Below, one piece after another: positions 16,870 to 26,096 of a stretch of DNA of 64,000 bases. Numbering within the stretch: the first letter of the stretch is position 1; each line of letters opens with the position of its first letter. The notes beneath the pieces were generated by a model. It worked only from the letters and a program-made list of their open reading frames with translations. It was not told where the DNA came from and made no database searches. Source of the DNA: Sphingomonas sp. SORGH_AS_0879 (GTDB taxonomy: Bacteria; Pseudomonadota; Alphaproteobacteria; Sphingomonadales; Sphingomonadaceae); assembly GCF_030819175.1 (NCBI RefSeq), contig NZ_JAUTBJ010000002.1, positions 382,001 through 446,000 of the forward strand. The letters are read 5' to 3'. A program made the translations under genes and the position numbers.

Positions 16870-18614
16870 GCCTGGGGCTCCGGCATACGGATCATGTCGC
16901 GGATGGCGAGCGCGGCGCGCGCCGGATTGTCGCGGGTGAAGCCGCGCACCTTGCCGATCCGTTCGTCGAGCACGGTCGAATCCTCGATATCGTCGAGCGT
17001 CACGGGCGGCTGGACCGCGATCTGATCGGGTCGGGACTGGTTCGCCAGCGCGGGATCGCCGTCGGCCTCCGCCCCGCCATCTGCGCCATCCGCGCCGTCG
17101 GCGGCTCCCATCGGGAGAGCCTTGGTCGCCGCGTCATCCTTCTTCTTCGTCATCGCCTTGATCATCGGACGCACGCCGAGCAGCAGGACGAGCAGTGCGA
17201 TGATCAGCGCGGTCGCATTGCGCGCCAGTACGGGCAGCCAGCTATTGTCGTACCAGGCCGGACCCTGATCGGTGCTCGCATCGGCGAATTTGCGGCTGAT
17301 GACGGTCACATTGTCGTTGCGCTGCTGGTCGAAGCCGACCGCCGACTTCACCAGATCGGAAATCTGGCCGATCTCCATCTGGCTGCGCTTGCCGGTGGCG
17401 GGGTCGCGCAACAGTACCGCGACGGTCAGCCGCTTGATCGAACCCGGCGCGGCGCGGGTCACCGAAATCTGCTTGTTCAGGTCATAGGCGCGCTGGAAGG
17501 CGTCGGACTGCTTCTCCGGGTTGACACCCGGACCACCGGCGACCGGCTTGGCGTCGGCGGGCGGGGTGCCCGGCGCGCCGTTCGCGGGCTGCGGCTGTTG
17601 CAGCGTGCTGGCGGGCGGCGGCGTGTTGGACAGCGCGCCGGGAATGCCGCCGGGGGTGGTCGGGTCCTTCTGATTGCCGGTCCAGTTGCCGGTTTCGGCA
17701 CGCAGCGCGCCGTCCTTGTCATAGCGTTCGCTGGTCGCGCTGGTTTCGTCGAGATTGACGTCCGCCTGCACCTCGGCGGTGAAGTTGCCCGCGCCGACCA
17801 GGGGGGTCAGCAACTGGATGAGTTGCGTGCGGTATTTCTCTTCCAGGCGGCGCTGGAAATCGATGCGGCGATCGTCGCCATTCGCGCCCTCGGCGCCCTT
17901 TTTGGACAGCAGGCCGCCCATCTGGTCGACGATGGTCACATCCTCGGGCTTCATCCCCGGCACCGACGAGGCGACGAGATTGACGATCGACTGGACCTGC
18001 GATTCCGACAGCGAACGCCCGGCGTTCAGCTTCAGCACCACCGAGGCGGAGGGCGAGGCGTGGTCGCGCACGAAGACCGACGCCTCCGGCATGGCGAGGT
18101 GGACGCGCGCCTCGGCCACGGCGTCGATCTCCTGGATCGAGCGAGCGAGTTCGCTCTCGCGCGCCTGGCGAAGCCGCTCGCCCTCGACCGCGCGGCTGAC
18201 GCCCATCGGCAACTGGTCGAGGATCGCGTAGCCGCCGGGTGCCTGCTTGGGGAGCCCCTGGCCCGCCAGCAGCATCCGCGCCCTGGAGTAATCCTCCTCG
18301 TTCACGGTCAGCGCGCCGGTGCCGTCGTTGATCTTGCTCCTGATGTTCGAGGCGGACAGCGCGGTCGTCACCGCCTGCTTGTCCGCGTCCGAGAGGTTTT
18401 CGAACAGCGTCTTCTGCGGCGGGCTGGACAGTGCCATCCAGGCGAGCGCGGCGGCGGCGATCAGTCCGATCAGCATCGCCATCGGCGCGGAACGGCGCAC
18501 GGCGGGCTGCGCCATCACCGACTTGATCTGGCGAAGCGGGTTGGCGAACTTTTCCGGCAGCGGCGGCAGGGCCGGTGCGGGATTGGCGGATGCGGGGGTG
18601 AGGGCAGTGCTCAT
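16866..18614 (-). CDS. fliF: Flagellar MS-ring protein FliF
   Basis: FliF forms the MS ring in the inner membrane. The 582 residues show two membrane helices (about 44-64 and 455-475), the ring-building motif domains between them (QGLPKQAPGGYAILDQLPMG near residue 120), a Pro/Gly-rich loop (about 315-375), and a C-terminal cytoplasmic FliG-binding tail (RDNPARAALAIRDMIR near residue 562). Length matches the family (550-580). It lies 1 base after fliE and overlaps fliG. Confidence 0.97.
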   Translation of the reverse strand: MSTALTPASANPAPALPPLPEKFANPLRQIKSVMAQPAVRRSAPMAMLIGLIAAAALAWMALSSPPQKTLFENLSDADKQAVTTALSASNIRSKINDGTGALTVNEEDYSRARMLLAGQGLPKQAPGGYAILDQLPMGVSRAVEGERLRQARESELARSIQEIDAVAEARVHLAMPEASVFVRDHASPSASVVLKLNAGRSLSESQVQSIVNLVASSVPGMKPEDVTIVDQMGGLLSKKGAEGANGDDRRIDFQRRLEEKYRTQLIQLLTPLVGAGNFTAEVQADVNLDETSATSERYDKDGALRAETGNWTGNQKDPTTPGGIPGALSNTPPPASTLQQPQPANGAPGTPPADAKPVAGGPGVNPEKQSDAFQRAYDLNKQISVTRAAPGSIKRLTVAVLLRDPATGKRSQMEIGQISDLVKSAVGFDQQRNDNVTVISRKFADASTDQGPAWYDNSWLPVLARNATALIIALLVLLLGVRPMIKAMTKKKDDAATKALPMGAADGADGADGGAEADGDPALANQSRPDQIAVQPPVTLDDIEDSTVLDERIGKVRGFTRDNPARAALAIRDMIRMPEPQA

Positions 18615-18615
18615 C

Positions 18616-18990
18616 TTACACCGGCATGCTCATGATGTCCTTATAGGCGGACAGGAGTTTGTTACGGACCTGCAAGGTCGCCTCGAAGCCGACCGAAGCC
18701 TGCTGGCGGGCCATCATCACCTTGGCGATGTCGACGGTTTCGCCGCGTTCATAGGATTCGGAGAGGCGGGCGGCCTGTTGCTGGCCTTCGTTCACGCCCT
18801 TCAGCGCGGTTTCCAGCGTGTCGGCGAAATTCGCCGGAGCCGCCGGGGCTTGGGTCTGGGCGGCCTGTGCCGCCTGGTTGGCACCGGCTTGGCTTGCCGC
18901 CTTGAGCGCCTGATTGCGTTCCAGGATCTGGGCGCGGAGCGCCATCACCCGGTCTACGCTCATCGCGCCGCCGACACCGCCGACGCTCAT
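18616..18990 (-). CDS. fliE: Flagellar hook-basal body protein FliE
   Basis: FliE joins the MS ring to the rod and is the first exported rod component. The 124 residues end with the conserved block VMMARQQASVGFEATLQVRN and KLLSAYKDIMSMPV, as in other FliE proteins (family about 100-110). An Ala/Gln-rich stretch (about 32-52) explains the extra length. The ATG overlaps the stop of the activator gene (ATGA); a Met nine codons later is an alternative start. Confidence 0.95.
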   Translation of the reverse strand: MSVGGVGGAMSVDRVMALRAQILERNQALKAASQAGANQAAQAAQTQAPAAPANFADTLETALKGVNEGQQQAARLSESYERGETVDIAKVMMARQQASVGFEATLQVRNKLLSAYKDIMSMPV

Positions 18991-20270
18991 GCCATCATGG
19001 CCCGGCTAGAGGGGCGGATGATCTCCTCGCCCTGCTCGCGCGCCTTGGCGAGGCGGTAGCGCAGCGTGCGCTCCGAAATGCCCAGGCGCTTGGCCGTCTC
19101 GACCCGGTTGCCGCCGCACGCGGCCAACATGTCGCGGATCGCCGCGAATTCGCTCATCTGCACGACCTTGCCCAGCGTGGCTTCGGCGGTCGTCACGGTC
19201 AGCGGCATGTCGTCGGTGTCGTTGGCGACCATCGGGCGGTCGAACACGATATGCTCGGGCTCGATGGTCGCGCCGCCCGCGAAGAGCAGGGCGCGCTGGA
19301 TGACGTTTTCCAGTTCGCGGACATTGCCCGGCCAATTGTGCATGGCCAGCTTCTCGATCGCCGCGACACTGGGCCAGGGCATGACGGCGCGGCCCGCGGC
19401 GTGGCGCAGGATCATCGTCGCGGCAAGCGCCGGGATGTCCAGCCGCCGCTCGGACAGCGGCTTGGTGGTCAGCGGGAAGACCGACAGGCGGTAATAAAGG
19501 TCGGCGCGGAACCGGCCCGCCGCCACTTCGCCCTGAAGGTCGCGATTGGCGCAGGCGATGACGCGGACATCGACCGACTGCGGCATCGACGCGCCGAGCG
19601 GGATCACCTCGCGCTCCTGAAGCACGCGGAGCAGCTTGGCCTGAAGCTGGAGCGGCATCTCGGCGATCTCGTCGAGCAGCAGCGTGCCGCCGTCCGCCGC
19701 GCGGAAGAAACCTTCGCCCGCCTGGGCCGCGCCGGTGAACGCGCCCTTCTGGTGACCGAAGAGCAGCGCCTCCAGCATCGATTCGGGCAGCGCGGCGCAG
19801 TTGATCGCGACGAACGGCTTGGACGCGCGGGCCGACTGGGCGTGGATCGCGCGGGCCACCACTTCCTTGCCGGTGCCGGTCGGGCCGTTGATCAGGACGG
19901 TGATGTCCGACTGGGCGACCCGCTCGGCCAGAGTGAACAGCGCCAGGCTCTCCGGATCGGCGGCGGTCGGCATGTCCGGCCCGGCGACCAGCGCGCGGAC
20001 GAAGCTGTTGCCGACACCGGCCTCGCTTGCCGGATAGATCACGGTCGTCGGTCGGCCATGGCTTGCCGGAATGATCGCGGGCTCGGCCCCGTCGCCGACG
20101 ATCACGGTGCGCGTCGGATGGGTTACGACGTCGTCCGGGGTCAGCAGGAACATATCCCCCGCCTGCGGTGCGGCACCCGGTTCGGCAATCGCCAGACCCT
20201 GCGCGCGCAATGCGGAGATCAGCGCATATTTCTGCTTGATCAGGGCGGGAGAGGGAAGAATCGACGGCAT
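18987..20270 (-). CDS. Sigma-54-dependent flagellar transcription activator (FlbD/FleQ-like)
   Basis: An enhancer-binding protein of about 427 residues. It has an atypical N-terminal domain (about 1-115) without clear receiver-domain aspartates, and an AAA+ domain with Walker A GPTGTGKE, the sigma-54 contact loop GAFTGA and Walker B GTLLLDEI. A C-terminal Fis-type helix-turn-helix follows (NRVETAKRLGISERTLRYRL). It should activate RpoN-dependent flagellar promoters. It heads the minus operon and overlaps fliE. Start is uncertain: the ATG at 20270 has AAAGGA about 11 bases upstream; an in-frame ATG at 20300 is the alternative. Two CGGCAA half-sites upstream suggest autoregulation (inference). 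Confidence 0.9.
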   Translation of the reverse strand: MPSILPSPALIKQKYALISALRAQGLAIAEPGAAPQAGDMFLLTPDDVVTHPTRTVIVGDGAEPAIIPASHGRPTTVIYPASEAGVGNSFVRALVAGPDMPTAADPESLALFTLAERVAQSDITVLINGPTGTGKEVVARAIHAQSARASKPFVAINCAALPESMLEALLFGHQKGAFTGAAQAGEGFFRAADGGTLLLDEIAEMPLQLQAKLLRVLQEREVIPLGASMPQSVDVRVIACANRDLQGEVAAGRFRADLYYRLSVFPLTTKPLSERRLDIPALAATMILRHAAGRAVMPWPSVAAIEKLAMHNWPGNVRELENVIQRALLFAGGATIEPEHIVFDRPMVANDTDDMPLTVTTAEATLGKVVQMSEFAAIRDMLAACGGNRVETAKRLGISERTLRYRLAKAREQGEEIIRPSSRAMMA

Positions 20271-20331
20271 CGGCGGGGAAGTCCTTTCGTGACTCCCCAT
20301 TGCCGCTTCTTTGGTAAAACCGCGGTTAATA

Positions 20332-20349
20332 CGGCAAGAATGGCGGCAA
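20332..20349. promoter_or_regulatory. Paired CGGCAA half-sites upstream of the activator gene
   Basis: CGGCAA occurs at 20332-20337 and 20344-20349, 12 bases apart, 30-60 bases upstream of the activator gene's possible starts. The same half-site is clustered near three sigma-54 promoters and three flagellin promoters in this window. Binding by the FlbD-like protein, giving self-control, is inferred. Confidence 0.45.
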
Positions 20350-20473
20350 TATTTTTCCGGGCGCACGCGGCCGTGTGCGCCCGAGCGCCCGTATGCGCGT
20401 CCGTACGGGCCCGCGCACCCGCGAAAACGGCAGAACCGGCAGAAACTTGCGGCGGTTTTTTGCCGCCTGCCGG

Positions 20474-20501
20474 CTAAACCCTGCCGGAACATGGCCGTTC
20501 T
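20474..20501 (+). promoter_or_regulatory. Sigma-28-type promoter of flagellin gene 1
   Basis: CTAAACCCT, 11 bases, then GCCGTTCT, about 65 bases upstream of the ATG. Spacing equals the FliA consensus (TAAAGTTT, 11, GCCGATAA). Further half-site-like elements (CGGCAG, TTGCCG) lie in the 50 bases upstream, and CTGCCGG overlaps the spacer. Confidence 0.75.
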
Positions 20502-20567
20502 CCTGTTCGACGGCGCGACGGTCCGAGGGGATGCAGCGAACCCGTCTGGCGATTCGGAGATCAAGAA

Positions 20568-21416
20568 ATGGCTGTTATTGCTAGTAACATCAGTGCCTTG
20601 CGGGCCACCTCGGCCTCGACGATGGCGACCAATGCGCTCAACGTGTCGATGCAGCGCCTGTCGACCGGCAAGCGGATCAACTCGGCGAAGGACGATGCGG
20701 CGGGTCTGGCCATCGCGGCGTCGATGACCGCGCAGGTTCGCGGCATGGCGCAGGGCATCCGCAACGCCAATGACGGCATTTCGCTGGCCCAGACGGCGGA
20801 AGGCGCGCTGGACGAAGTCAGCAACATGCTACAGCGGATGCGCGAACTGGCGGTGCAGGCGTCGAACGGCACCTATGCGACCGGCGACAAGACCAACATC
20901 GCGACCGAACAGCTCGCGCTGGCCAACCAGATCAACGCGGTCGTCGCCAACACGACCTTCAACAGCAAGTCGCTGTTCGACGCCGACGCGGCGGACACGA
21001 CCAAGGGCTTCCTGATCCAGACGGGCGCGACCAGCAACGACACGGTGCGAATCAACACCGTCAACTTCCAGTCCGGCGGTACGTCGGGCCTGAAGGCGGT
21101 GACGGGCGGCGGCGGCGGTGCGCCGACCACGACTACTGTCGCGGCGGTCACGCTGACCCAGTTCGACACGGCCATCTCCGAGGTGTCGACCGCCCGCGCC
21201 GGTCTGGGCGCGGTGCAGAACCGGCTCCAGTCGGCGGTGAACAACACGACCTCGACCATGACCAACCTGACCGAAGCGCGCAGCCGCATCGAGGATACCG
21301 ACTTCTCGGTGGAAACGACCGCGCTCGCCAAGGCGCAGATCCTGTCCCAGGCGTCGACCGCGATGCTGAGCCAGGCCAACCAGTCACAGCAGGGTGTGCT
21401 CAAGCTCCTGAGCTGA
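20568..21416 (+). CDS. fliC: Flagellin 1
   Basis: A 282-residue flagellin. It has the N-terminal D0/D1 helices ([20 protein letters not shown] near residue 27, [17 protein letters not shown] near 66) and the C-terminal D1/D0 helices ([20 protein letters not shown] near 242, ending LKLLS). Only about 100 variable residues lie between, so the outer D2/D3 domains are essentially absent, as in other short alphaproteobacterial flagellins. A GGAG ribosome site lies 12 bases before the ATG. First of four tandem paralogues, each with a separate promoter; two hairpins after the stop probably end the transcript. Confidence 0.96.
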   Translation: MAVIASNISALRATSASTMATNALNVSMQRLSTGKRINSAKDDAAGLAIAASMTAQVRGMAQGIRNANDGISLAQTAEGALDEVSNMLQRMRELAVQASNGTYATGDKTNIATEQLALANQINAVVANTTFNSKSLFDADAADTTKGFLIQTGATSNDTVRINTVNFQSGGTSGLKAVTGGGGGAPTTTTVAAVTLTQFDTAISEVSTARAGLGAVQNRLQSAVNNTTSTMTNLTEARSRIEDTDFSVETTALAKAQILSQASTAMLSQANQSQQGVLKLLS

Positions 21417-21429
21417 TCCTGACTGTCCG

Positions 21430-21500
21430 ACCGGCCACGGGCTTCCCCTCGGCCGTGACCGGTAATTCGACCCCGGCGTCCTCTGGATGCCGGGGTCGAA
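21430..21500 (+). terminator. Two hairpins after flagellin gene 1
   Basis: A hairpin with arms CCGGCCACGG and CCGTGACCGG (21430-21463) is followed by a perfect 12-base stem TTCGACCCCGGC/GCCGGGGTCGAA (21466-21500). No T-run follows, so intrinsic termination is plausible but not proven. Confidence 0.55.
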
Positions 21501-21571
21501 CACTATTGGGCCCAATAAAACCGAAACCGGCAAGCTGTCGCCGCCAGGCGGCAAATTAATTCCGCAAATGA

Positions 21572-21599
21572 CTAAATATTGCCGGTTGGATGACGTTTC
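21572..21599 (+). promoter_or_regulatory. Sigma-28-type promoter of flagellin gene 2 with flanking half-sites
   Basis: CTAAATATT, 11 bases, then GACGTTTC. Half-sites CGGCAA begin at 21528 and 21549, and TTGCCGG begins at 21579 and overlaps the promoter spacer. The distances from TTGCCGG (51 and 30 bases) are exactly the same as at flagellin gene 3. Confidence 0.72.
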
Positions 21600-21672
21600 C
21601 TTCATTGGCGGCTCGGTCGGTCCATGAGGGGACTTGGAAGGGGATCGCCGGGACTTTTCCGGGAGACAATTC

Positions 21673-22527
21673 ATGGGCGTCATCGCCAGCAACATCAGCG
21701 CATTGCGCGCGACCTCCGCTTCGACCATGGCGACCAGCGCGCTGAACGTGTCGATGCAGCGCCTGTCGACCGGCAAGCGGATCAACTCGGCGCGCGACGA
21801 CGCCGCCGGCCTCGCCATCTCGGCATCCATGACCGCGCAGGTTCGCGGCATGGCGCAGGGTATCCGCAACGCGAACGACGGCATCTCGCTGGCGCAGACG
21901 GCGGAAGGCGCGCTCGAAGAGGTCGCCAACATGCTCCAGCGTATGCGCGAGCTGAAGGTCCAGGCGTCGAACGGCACCTATGCGACGGGTGACAAGGACA
22001 ATATCGCCACCGAGCAGCTGGCGCTGGCGACCCAGATCAACAGCGTGGTGGCCAACACGACCTTCAACGGCAAGTCGCTGTTCGGTTCGGCCGCCGCGAC
22101 GGGCTATGACATCTATACCGGTGCGACGGCGTCGGACAAGGTGACGGTCACCTCGGCCGACCTGACCCTGGCGACCGGCACGTCCAAGCTGGTGAAGGTC
22201 ACGGGCACCGTCGCGGGCCCGCCCTATACGGCGCCGACCGCCGCCTCGGTCGCGGGGGTGACGCTCGTCCAATTCGACGATGCGATCGCCGAGATTTCGA
22301 CGACGCGCGCCAGCCTGGGCGCGGCGCAGAACCGGCTGCAATCCGCGGTGAACAACACGACCTCGACCATGACCAACCTGACCGAAGCGCGCAGCCGCAT
22401 CGAAGATACCGATTTCTCGGTGGAGACGACCGCGCTCGCCAAGTCGCAGATCCTGTCCCAGGCCTCGACCGCGATGCTGAGCCAGGCCAACCAGTCGCAG
22501 CAGGGCGTGCTCAAGCTGCTGAGCTGA
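21673..22527 (+). CDS. fliC: Flagellin 2
   Basis: A 284-residue flagellin, nearly identical to flagellin 1 in the terminal helices ([20 protein letters not shown] near residue 27; [20 protein letters not shown] near 244) and different in the central part (about 120-225), which begins [18 protein letters not shown]. Flagellin 3 shares that central motif, so genes 2 and 3 look like the younger duplication. The ATG at 21673 is chosen because GGGAG lies 8 bases upstream; a longer frame adds non-flagellin residues. It is exported by the flagellar system and escorted by FliS. Confidence 0.96.
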   Translation: MGVIASNISALRATSASTMATSALNVSMQRLSTGKRINSARDDAAGLAISASMTAQVRGMAQGIRNANDGISLAQTAEGALEEVANMLQRMRELKVQASNGTYATGDKDNIATEQLALATQINSVVANTTFNGKSLFGSAAATGYDIYTGATASDKVTVTSADLTLATGTSKLVKVTGTVAGPPYTAPTAASVAGVTLVQFDDAIAEISTTRASLGAAQNRLQSAVNNTTSTMTNLTEARSRIEDTDFSVETTALAKSQILSQASTAMLSQANQSQQGVLKLLS

Positions 22528-22589
22528 TCGGGGCGCGATGCCGCCGCTTGACCGGTGGCCGTCCGACGCAATTGTCGAATGACGATCAT

Positions 22590-22623
22590 GGCCCCGCTGT
22601 CCGTATGGATGGCGGGGCCTTTT
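22590..22623 (+). terminator. Rho-independent terminator after flagellin gene 2
   Basis: The stem GGCCCCGC/GCGGGGCC with an added pairing GTCC/GGAT around a short loop is followed directly by TTTT. The rest of the 346-base gap to flagellin gene 3 holds its promoter and CGGCAA half-sites and no gene. Confidence 0.85.
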
Positions 22624-22771
22624 GCCGTCCTGGCACTTCTGTAAGCGTCATGGCGGCGAAAATGGCGGTTTTCCGCGGTTTTACGGGCCGTCGAGGGGAA
22701 GGGCAGGGCTGTCACGCCTTGGAAAACCGGCAATCATCATTGAATTTGCGGCAAAATTCGTCCGGTCGCGG

Positions 22772-22799
22772 CTAAAGTTTGCCGGTGGGCTGCCGTTTC
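22772..22799 (+). promoter_or_regulatory. Sigma-28-type promoter of flagellin gene 3 with flanking half-sites
   Basis: CTAAAGTTT, 11 bases, then GCCGTTTC: the -35 element and spacing match the FliA consensus exactly. CGGCAA half-sites begin at 22728 and 22749 and TTGCCGG at 22779 in the spacer, the same geometry as at flagellin gene 2. Confidence 0.8.
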
Positions 22800-22873
22800 T
22801 CCTCATGACGGTTCGATGGTCCACGGGAAGGGGCACAGGCTGGATCGTCCGACCACATTCACGGAGCTCGATC

Positions 22874-23701
22874 ATGGCAGTTATCGCAAGCAACATCAGC
22901 GCCCTGCGCGCTACCTCGGCCTCGGCCATGGCGTCGAACGCGCTGAACGTGTCGATGCAGCGCCTGTCGACCGGCAAGCGGATCAACTCGGCCGCCGACG
23001 ATGCGGCGGGCCTCGCCATCTCGGCGTCGATGACCGCGCAGGTTCGCGGCATGGCGCAGGGCATCCGCAACGCCAATGACGGCATCTCGATGGCGCAGAC
23101 CGCCGAAGGCGCGCTGGACGAGGTGAACAACATGCTCCAGCGGATGCGCGAACTGGCGGTGCAGGCGTCGAACGGCACCTATGCCTCGGGCGACAAGACC
23201 AACATCGCGACCGAGCAGGACGCGCTACAGAAGCAGATCGTCGCGATCACCACCAACACCAAGTTCAACGGCAAGACGCTGTTCGATGCGACCGCCGCCA
23301 CCGGTTACGACATCTACACCGGTGCGGGCTCGGCGGACAAGGTGACCGTCCAGTCGACCGACTTCACCGCCACCGCGTCCAAGGTGAAGGTCATCACCGA
23401 CAACACCTATACCGGCGCCACGCCCGGCACCCCCGCGCTCAGCGCCTATGACGATGCGATCGCGGAAGTGTCGACCACCCGCGCCAAGCTGGGTGCGGTG
23501 CAGAACCGGCTCCAGTCGGCGGTGAACAACACGACCTCGACCATGACCAACCTGACCGAAGCGCGCAGCCGGATCGAGGATACCGATTTCTCGGTGGAAA
23601 CGACCGCGCTCGCCAAGTCGCAAATCCTGTCCCAGGCCTCGACCGCGATGCTGAGCCAGGCCAACCAGTCGCAGCAGGGGGTGCTCAAGCTGCTCGGCTA
23701 A
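22874..23701 (+). CDS. fliC: Flagellin 3
   Basis: A 275-residue flagellin with the same terminal helices ([20 protein letters not shown] at the start; ending GVLKLLG) and a short central region of about 95 residues starting [16 protein letters not shown], related to flagellin 2. The ATG at 22874 follows GGAG by about 8 bases; the open frame upstream is not flagellin. A strong hairpin follows. With four promoters, the cell can vary filament make-up along the length, as known for multi-flagellin alphaproteobacteria; which paralogue is major is not visible. Confidence 0.96.
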   Translation: MAVIASNISALRATSASAMASNALNVSMQRLSTGKRINSAADDAAGLAISASMTAQVRGMAQGIRNANDGISMAQTAEGALDEVNNMLQRMRELAVQASNGTYASGDKTNIATEQDALQKQIVAITTNTKFNGKTLFDATAATGYDIYTGAGSADKVTVQSTDFTATASKVKVITDNTYTGATPGTPALSAYDDAIAEVSTTRAKLGAVQNRLQSAVNNTTSTMTNLTEARSRIEDTDFSVETTALAKSQILSQASTAMLSQANQSQQGVLKLLG

Positions 23702-23741
23702 GCCACTGACGGGGCTTGAAAACCCCGAATAGAAAAAGCGT

Positions 23742-23775
23742 GCCCCCCCGCTATTTCAAAGAGATAGCGGGGGGC
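23742..23775 (+). terminator. Hairpin terminator after flagellin gene 3
   Basis: A perfect stem with arms GCCCCCCCGCTAT and ATAGCGGGGGGC (one extra C) around a 9-base loop. A smaller hairpin GGGG/CCCC at 23711-23726 precedes it. The following sequence is GCCCCGATAAAAACG, without a T-run. Confidence 0.65.
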
Positions 23776-23810
23776 GCCCCGATAAAAACGTCGCCCGCTG
23801 CACTTTTTTC

Positions 23811-23838
23811 CTAAAGTGCGGCGACAGGCGGCCGTTTT
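23811..23838 (+). promoter_or_regulatory. Sigma-28-type promoter of flagellin gene 4
   Basis: CTAAAGTGC, 11 bases, then GCCGTTTT, about 63 bases before the ATG. Unlike genes 1-3 there is no TTGCCGG in the spacer and no CGGCAA upstream, so this gene probably escapes whatever binds those half-sites. Confidence 0.72.
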
Positions 23839-23901
23839 TCGTGGTGGCAGCTCGACCTTCGCCTTGGGGGCGGCGGAGAGCTCCGGCTTTGGAGAACGAC
23901 C

Positions 23902-24738
23902 ATGACGGTTATCGCCACCAACATCTCGTCGCTACGCGCATCCAGCGCGTCGACCAGCGCCCAGGACGCGCTGGGTGTCGCCATGCAGCGCCTGTCGACC
24001 GGCAAGCGCATCAATTCGGCCAAGGACGACGCGGCGGGTCTCGCCATCGCGGCTTCGATGACCTCGCAGGTCCGCGGCATGAACCAGGGTATCCGCAACG
24101 CCAATGACGGCATCTCGATGGCGCAGACCGCCGAGGGCGCGCTGGACGAGGTCGCCAACATGCTCCAGCGTATGCGCGAACTGGCGGTGCAGAAGGCCAA
24201 CGGCACCTATTCGACCAGCGACCAGTCGAACCTGACCGCCGAACAGGACGCGCTGAGCGCCCAGATTTCCACGATCCTGACCAACACCTCGTTCAATGGC
24301 CAGAAGCTGTTCGACGGTACGGCGGGCACGACCGGCACCGTCAAGATCCAGGCCGGGTCGGGCACCAATGACGGCATCAACATGGTCTTCGGCAATCTGA
24401 AGGCCGAGACGGCGCTGACCGACCTGATCAATTTCACCGCGACGCCGCCGGTCATGAAGTCGACCGCGACGCTCGACCAGTTCGATGTGGGCATCGGCAA
24501 GGTCGCGAACATCCGCGCCGGCCTGGGTGCGGTGCAGAACCGGCTCCAGTCGGCGGTCAACAACCTGACCTCGAACATGACCAACCTGTCCGAAGCGCGT
24601 AGCCGGATCGAGGACACCGATTATTCGGTGGAAACGACCGCACTCGCCAAGGCGCAGATTCTGTCTCAGGCCTCGACCGCGATGTTGAGCCAGGCGAACC
24701 AGTCGCAGCAGGGCGTGCTCAAGCTGCTCGGTCAGTAA
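23902..24738 (+). CDS. fliC: Flagellin 4 (divergent paralogue)
   Basis: A 278-residue flagellin, less similar to the other three. It starts [20 protein letters not shown], has [18 protein letters not shown] near residue 237 and ends KLLGQ, while the central region (about 125-195) shares no obvious motif with genes 1-3. GGAG lies about 7 bases before the ATG. Its promoter also differs in lacking half-sites. It could be a minor flagellin at the hook-proximal or distal filament; this is inference only. Confidence 0.95.
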   Translation: MTVIATNISSLRASSASTSAQDALGVAMQRLSTGKRINSAKDDAAGLAIAASMTSQVRGMNQGIRNANDGISMAQTAEGALDEVANMLQRMRELAVQKANGTYSTSDQSNLTAEQDALSAQISTILTNTSFNGQKLFDGTAGTTGTVKIQAGSGTNDGINMVFGNLKAETALTDLINFTATPPVMKSTATLDQFDVGIGKVANIRAGLGAVQNRLQSAVNNLTSNMTNLSEARSRIEDTDYSVETTALAKAQILSQASTAMLSQANQSQQGVLKLLGQ

Positions 24739-24753
24739 CACCGGATCCTGAGC

Positions 24754-24860
24754 GCCCCGGCACCGCGCCCCCACTCGGGTGCCGGGGCCGACCGACCGCC
24801 CATGTGCGCGGTACGGTTCGCAGGAAAAACCCCGGCGGCCTTCGGGTCGCCGGGGTTTAC
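24754..24860. terminator. Two hairpins between flagellin gene 4 and the convergent permease gene
   Basis: A stem GCCCCGGCACC/GGTGCCGGGGC (24754-24788) is followed by AAACCCCGGCG/CGCCGGGGTTT with a CTTCGG tetraloop (24826-24858). The second has A-runs on one side and T on the other, so it can serve both convergent genes. Confidence 0.75.
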
Positions 24861-24866
24861 GCGTTT

Positions 24867-26096
24867 CTATTCACCGCGAAGCACCAGCGCGGGCGACACG
24901 CGCGCCGCCTGCCAGGCGGGATAGAGGCTGGCCAGCACCGCGCCCGCCAGCACGCAGACGCCGATGATCGTCACCTCATGCGGCGAAATTCCGATGGGCA
25001 GCGACAGGAAGACGTCCAGATCGCGCTCGCGCGTCGGGGCCAGCCACAGGACGAACGCCGCGATCCGATCGCGCTGGGTCAACAAGCCGCTCGCCAGCGT
25101 GAGGCCCGCCACCGCGCCGACCCCGGCGATCACGCTGCCCACCGTGGTGAACACCCGCGCGATGCCGCGCGCGGACATGCCCATGCTGCGCAACACCGCA
25201 ATCTCGCGCCGCTTGGAGCGGGCGAGCAGGGTCATCGAGGACAGGATATTGAACAGCGCGATCACCGTCACCAGTCCGACCGCGATGGTCATGCCGATCT
25301 TCTCGGTCGCCAGCGCGGCGAGCAGCGCGCGATTGGACTGGGTCCAGCTCGCGATGCGATAGCCGGGGCCGAGGCGGCGGCGGATTTCACCGGTCACCAT
25401 CGCTTCGTCGGCGGGTTTCGTCAGCGTCACCGCGACCCGGCGCGTCACCGCCGCCCTGTCGTCCAGGATCGGCAGGCCCGCCACCGGGCCGATGACGACG
25501 GGCGACTGTCCGCCATCGGCTTCGTCGTCATGATAAAGCCCGGCGACCCGCGCATCGAACAGCTTCAGCGACACCGCCCCGTCGGAACCGACCTCGACCC
25601 GGCCCAGCGCGACCGGCATCCCCGGCAACAGCCCCAGTTGCAGCGCGGCATTCTCGCCGACCGCGATGCTGTCGGGCGAATCGGGGCGGCGGCCCATGGC
25701 CATGCGCGACAAACCGGGATGGCGCGCCAGCCCGTCGGGATAGAGTCCCTGCAAGCGGATCGGGCCCATCCGCCCGTCGATGCTGAGCGCGGCGGTGATT
25801 TCGCGCAACGGTTTGGCGCGCGCGACACCGGGCAGCCGGGCGATCGCCGCGGCGACCTGCGCCTCGTCCATCAATCGGTGGGCGGCGGCGGTGATGCTGA
25901 GATGTCCGTCGACCGGCGCGACGCTGCTGGCCAGCTTGGCGGTCGCGCCGTTCATCACGGCCAGGACCAGCACGAGCGAGGCGACGCCGATCGCCACCCC
26001 GACACAGCCGATCGCACCGACCAGCAGGACCAGCCGTCCCCCCGCACCGGGCCACAGATAGCGCGCGATCAGGTGACGTTCGTGACGGGCCAACAT
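24867..26096 (-). CDS. LolC/LolE-type lipoprotein-releasing ABC permease
   Basis: A 409-residue inner-membrane permease of the FtsX/LolCDE class. It has one N-terminal membrane helix (about 22-48), a large periplasmic domain (about 50-255), and three C-terminal helices with SSMTLLARSKRREIAVLRSM near residue 285, the typical cytoplasmic loop after the second helix. LolCE extract outer-membrane lipoproteins together with the LolD ATPase. No ATPase gene is next to it. It sits inside the flagellar locus, 135 bases after fliA, so it may be transcribed with fliA. It could be a second copy or serve another MacB-like export function. Confidence 0.8.
   Translation of the reverse strand: MLARHERHLIARYLWPGAGGRLVLLVGAIGCVGVAIGVASLVLVLAVMNGATAKLASSVAPVDGHLSITAAAHRLMDEAQVAAAIARLPGVARAKPLREITAALSIDGRMGPIRLQGLYPDGLARHPGLSRMAMGRRPDSPDSIAVGENAALQLGLLPGMPVALGRVEVGSDGAVSLKLFDARVAGLYHDDEADGGQSPVVIGPVAGLPILDDRAAVTRRVAVTLTKPADEAMVTGEIRRRLGPGYRIASWTQSNRALLAALATEKIGMTIAVGLVTVIALFNILSSMTLLARSKRREIAVLRSMGMSARGIARVFTTVGSVIAGVGAVAGLTLASGLLTQRDRIAAFVLWLAPTRERDLDVFLSLPIGISPHEVTIIGVCVLAGAVLASLYPAWQAARVSPALVLRGE

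Noticed and set aside
20449..20484. GG...GC pairs that look like sigma-54 promoters before flagellin genes 1 and 3
   Set aside because: The spacing between GG and GC is 9 bases, not 10, and the same bases are better explained by sigma-28 elements and half-sites.
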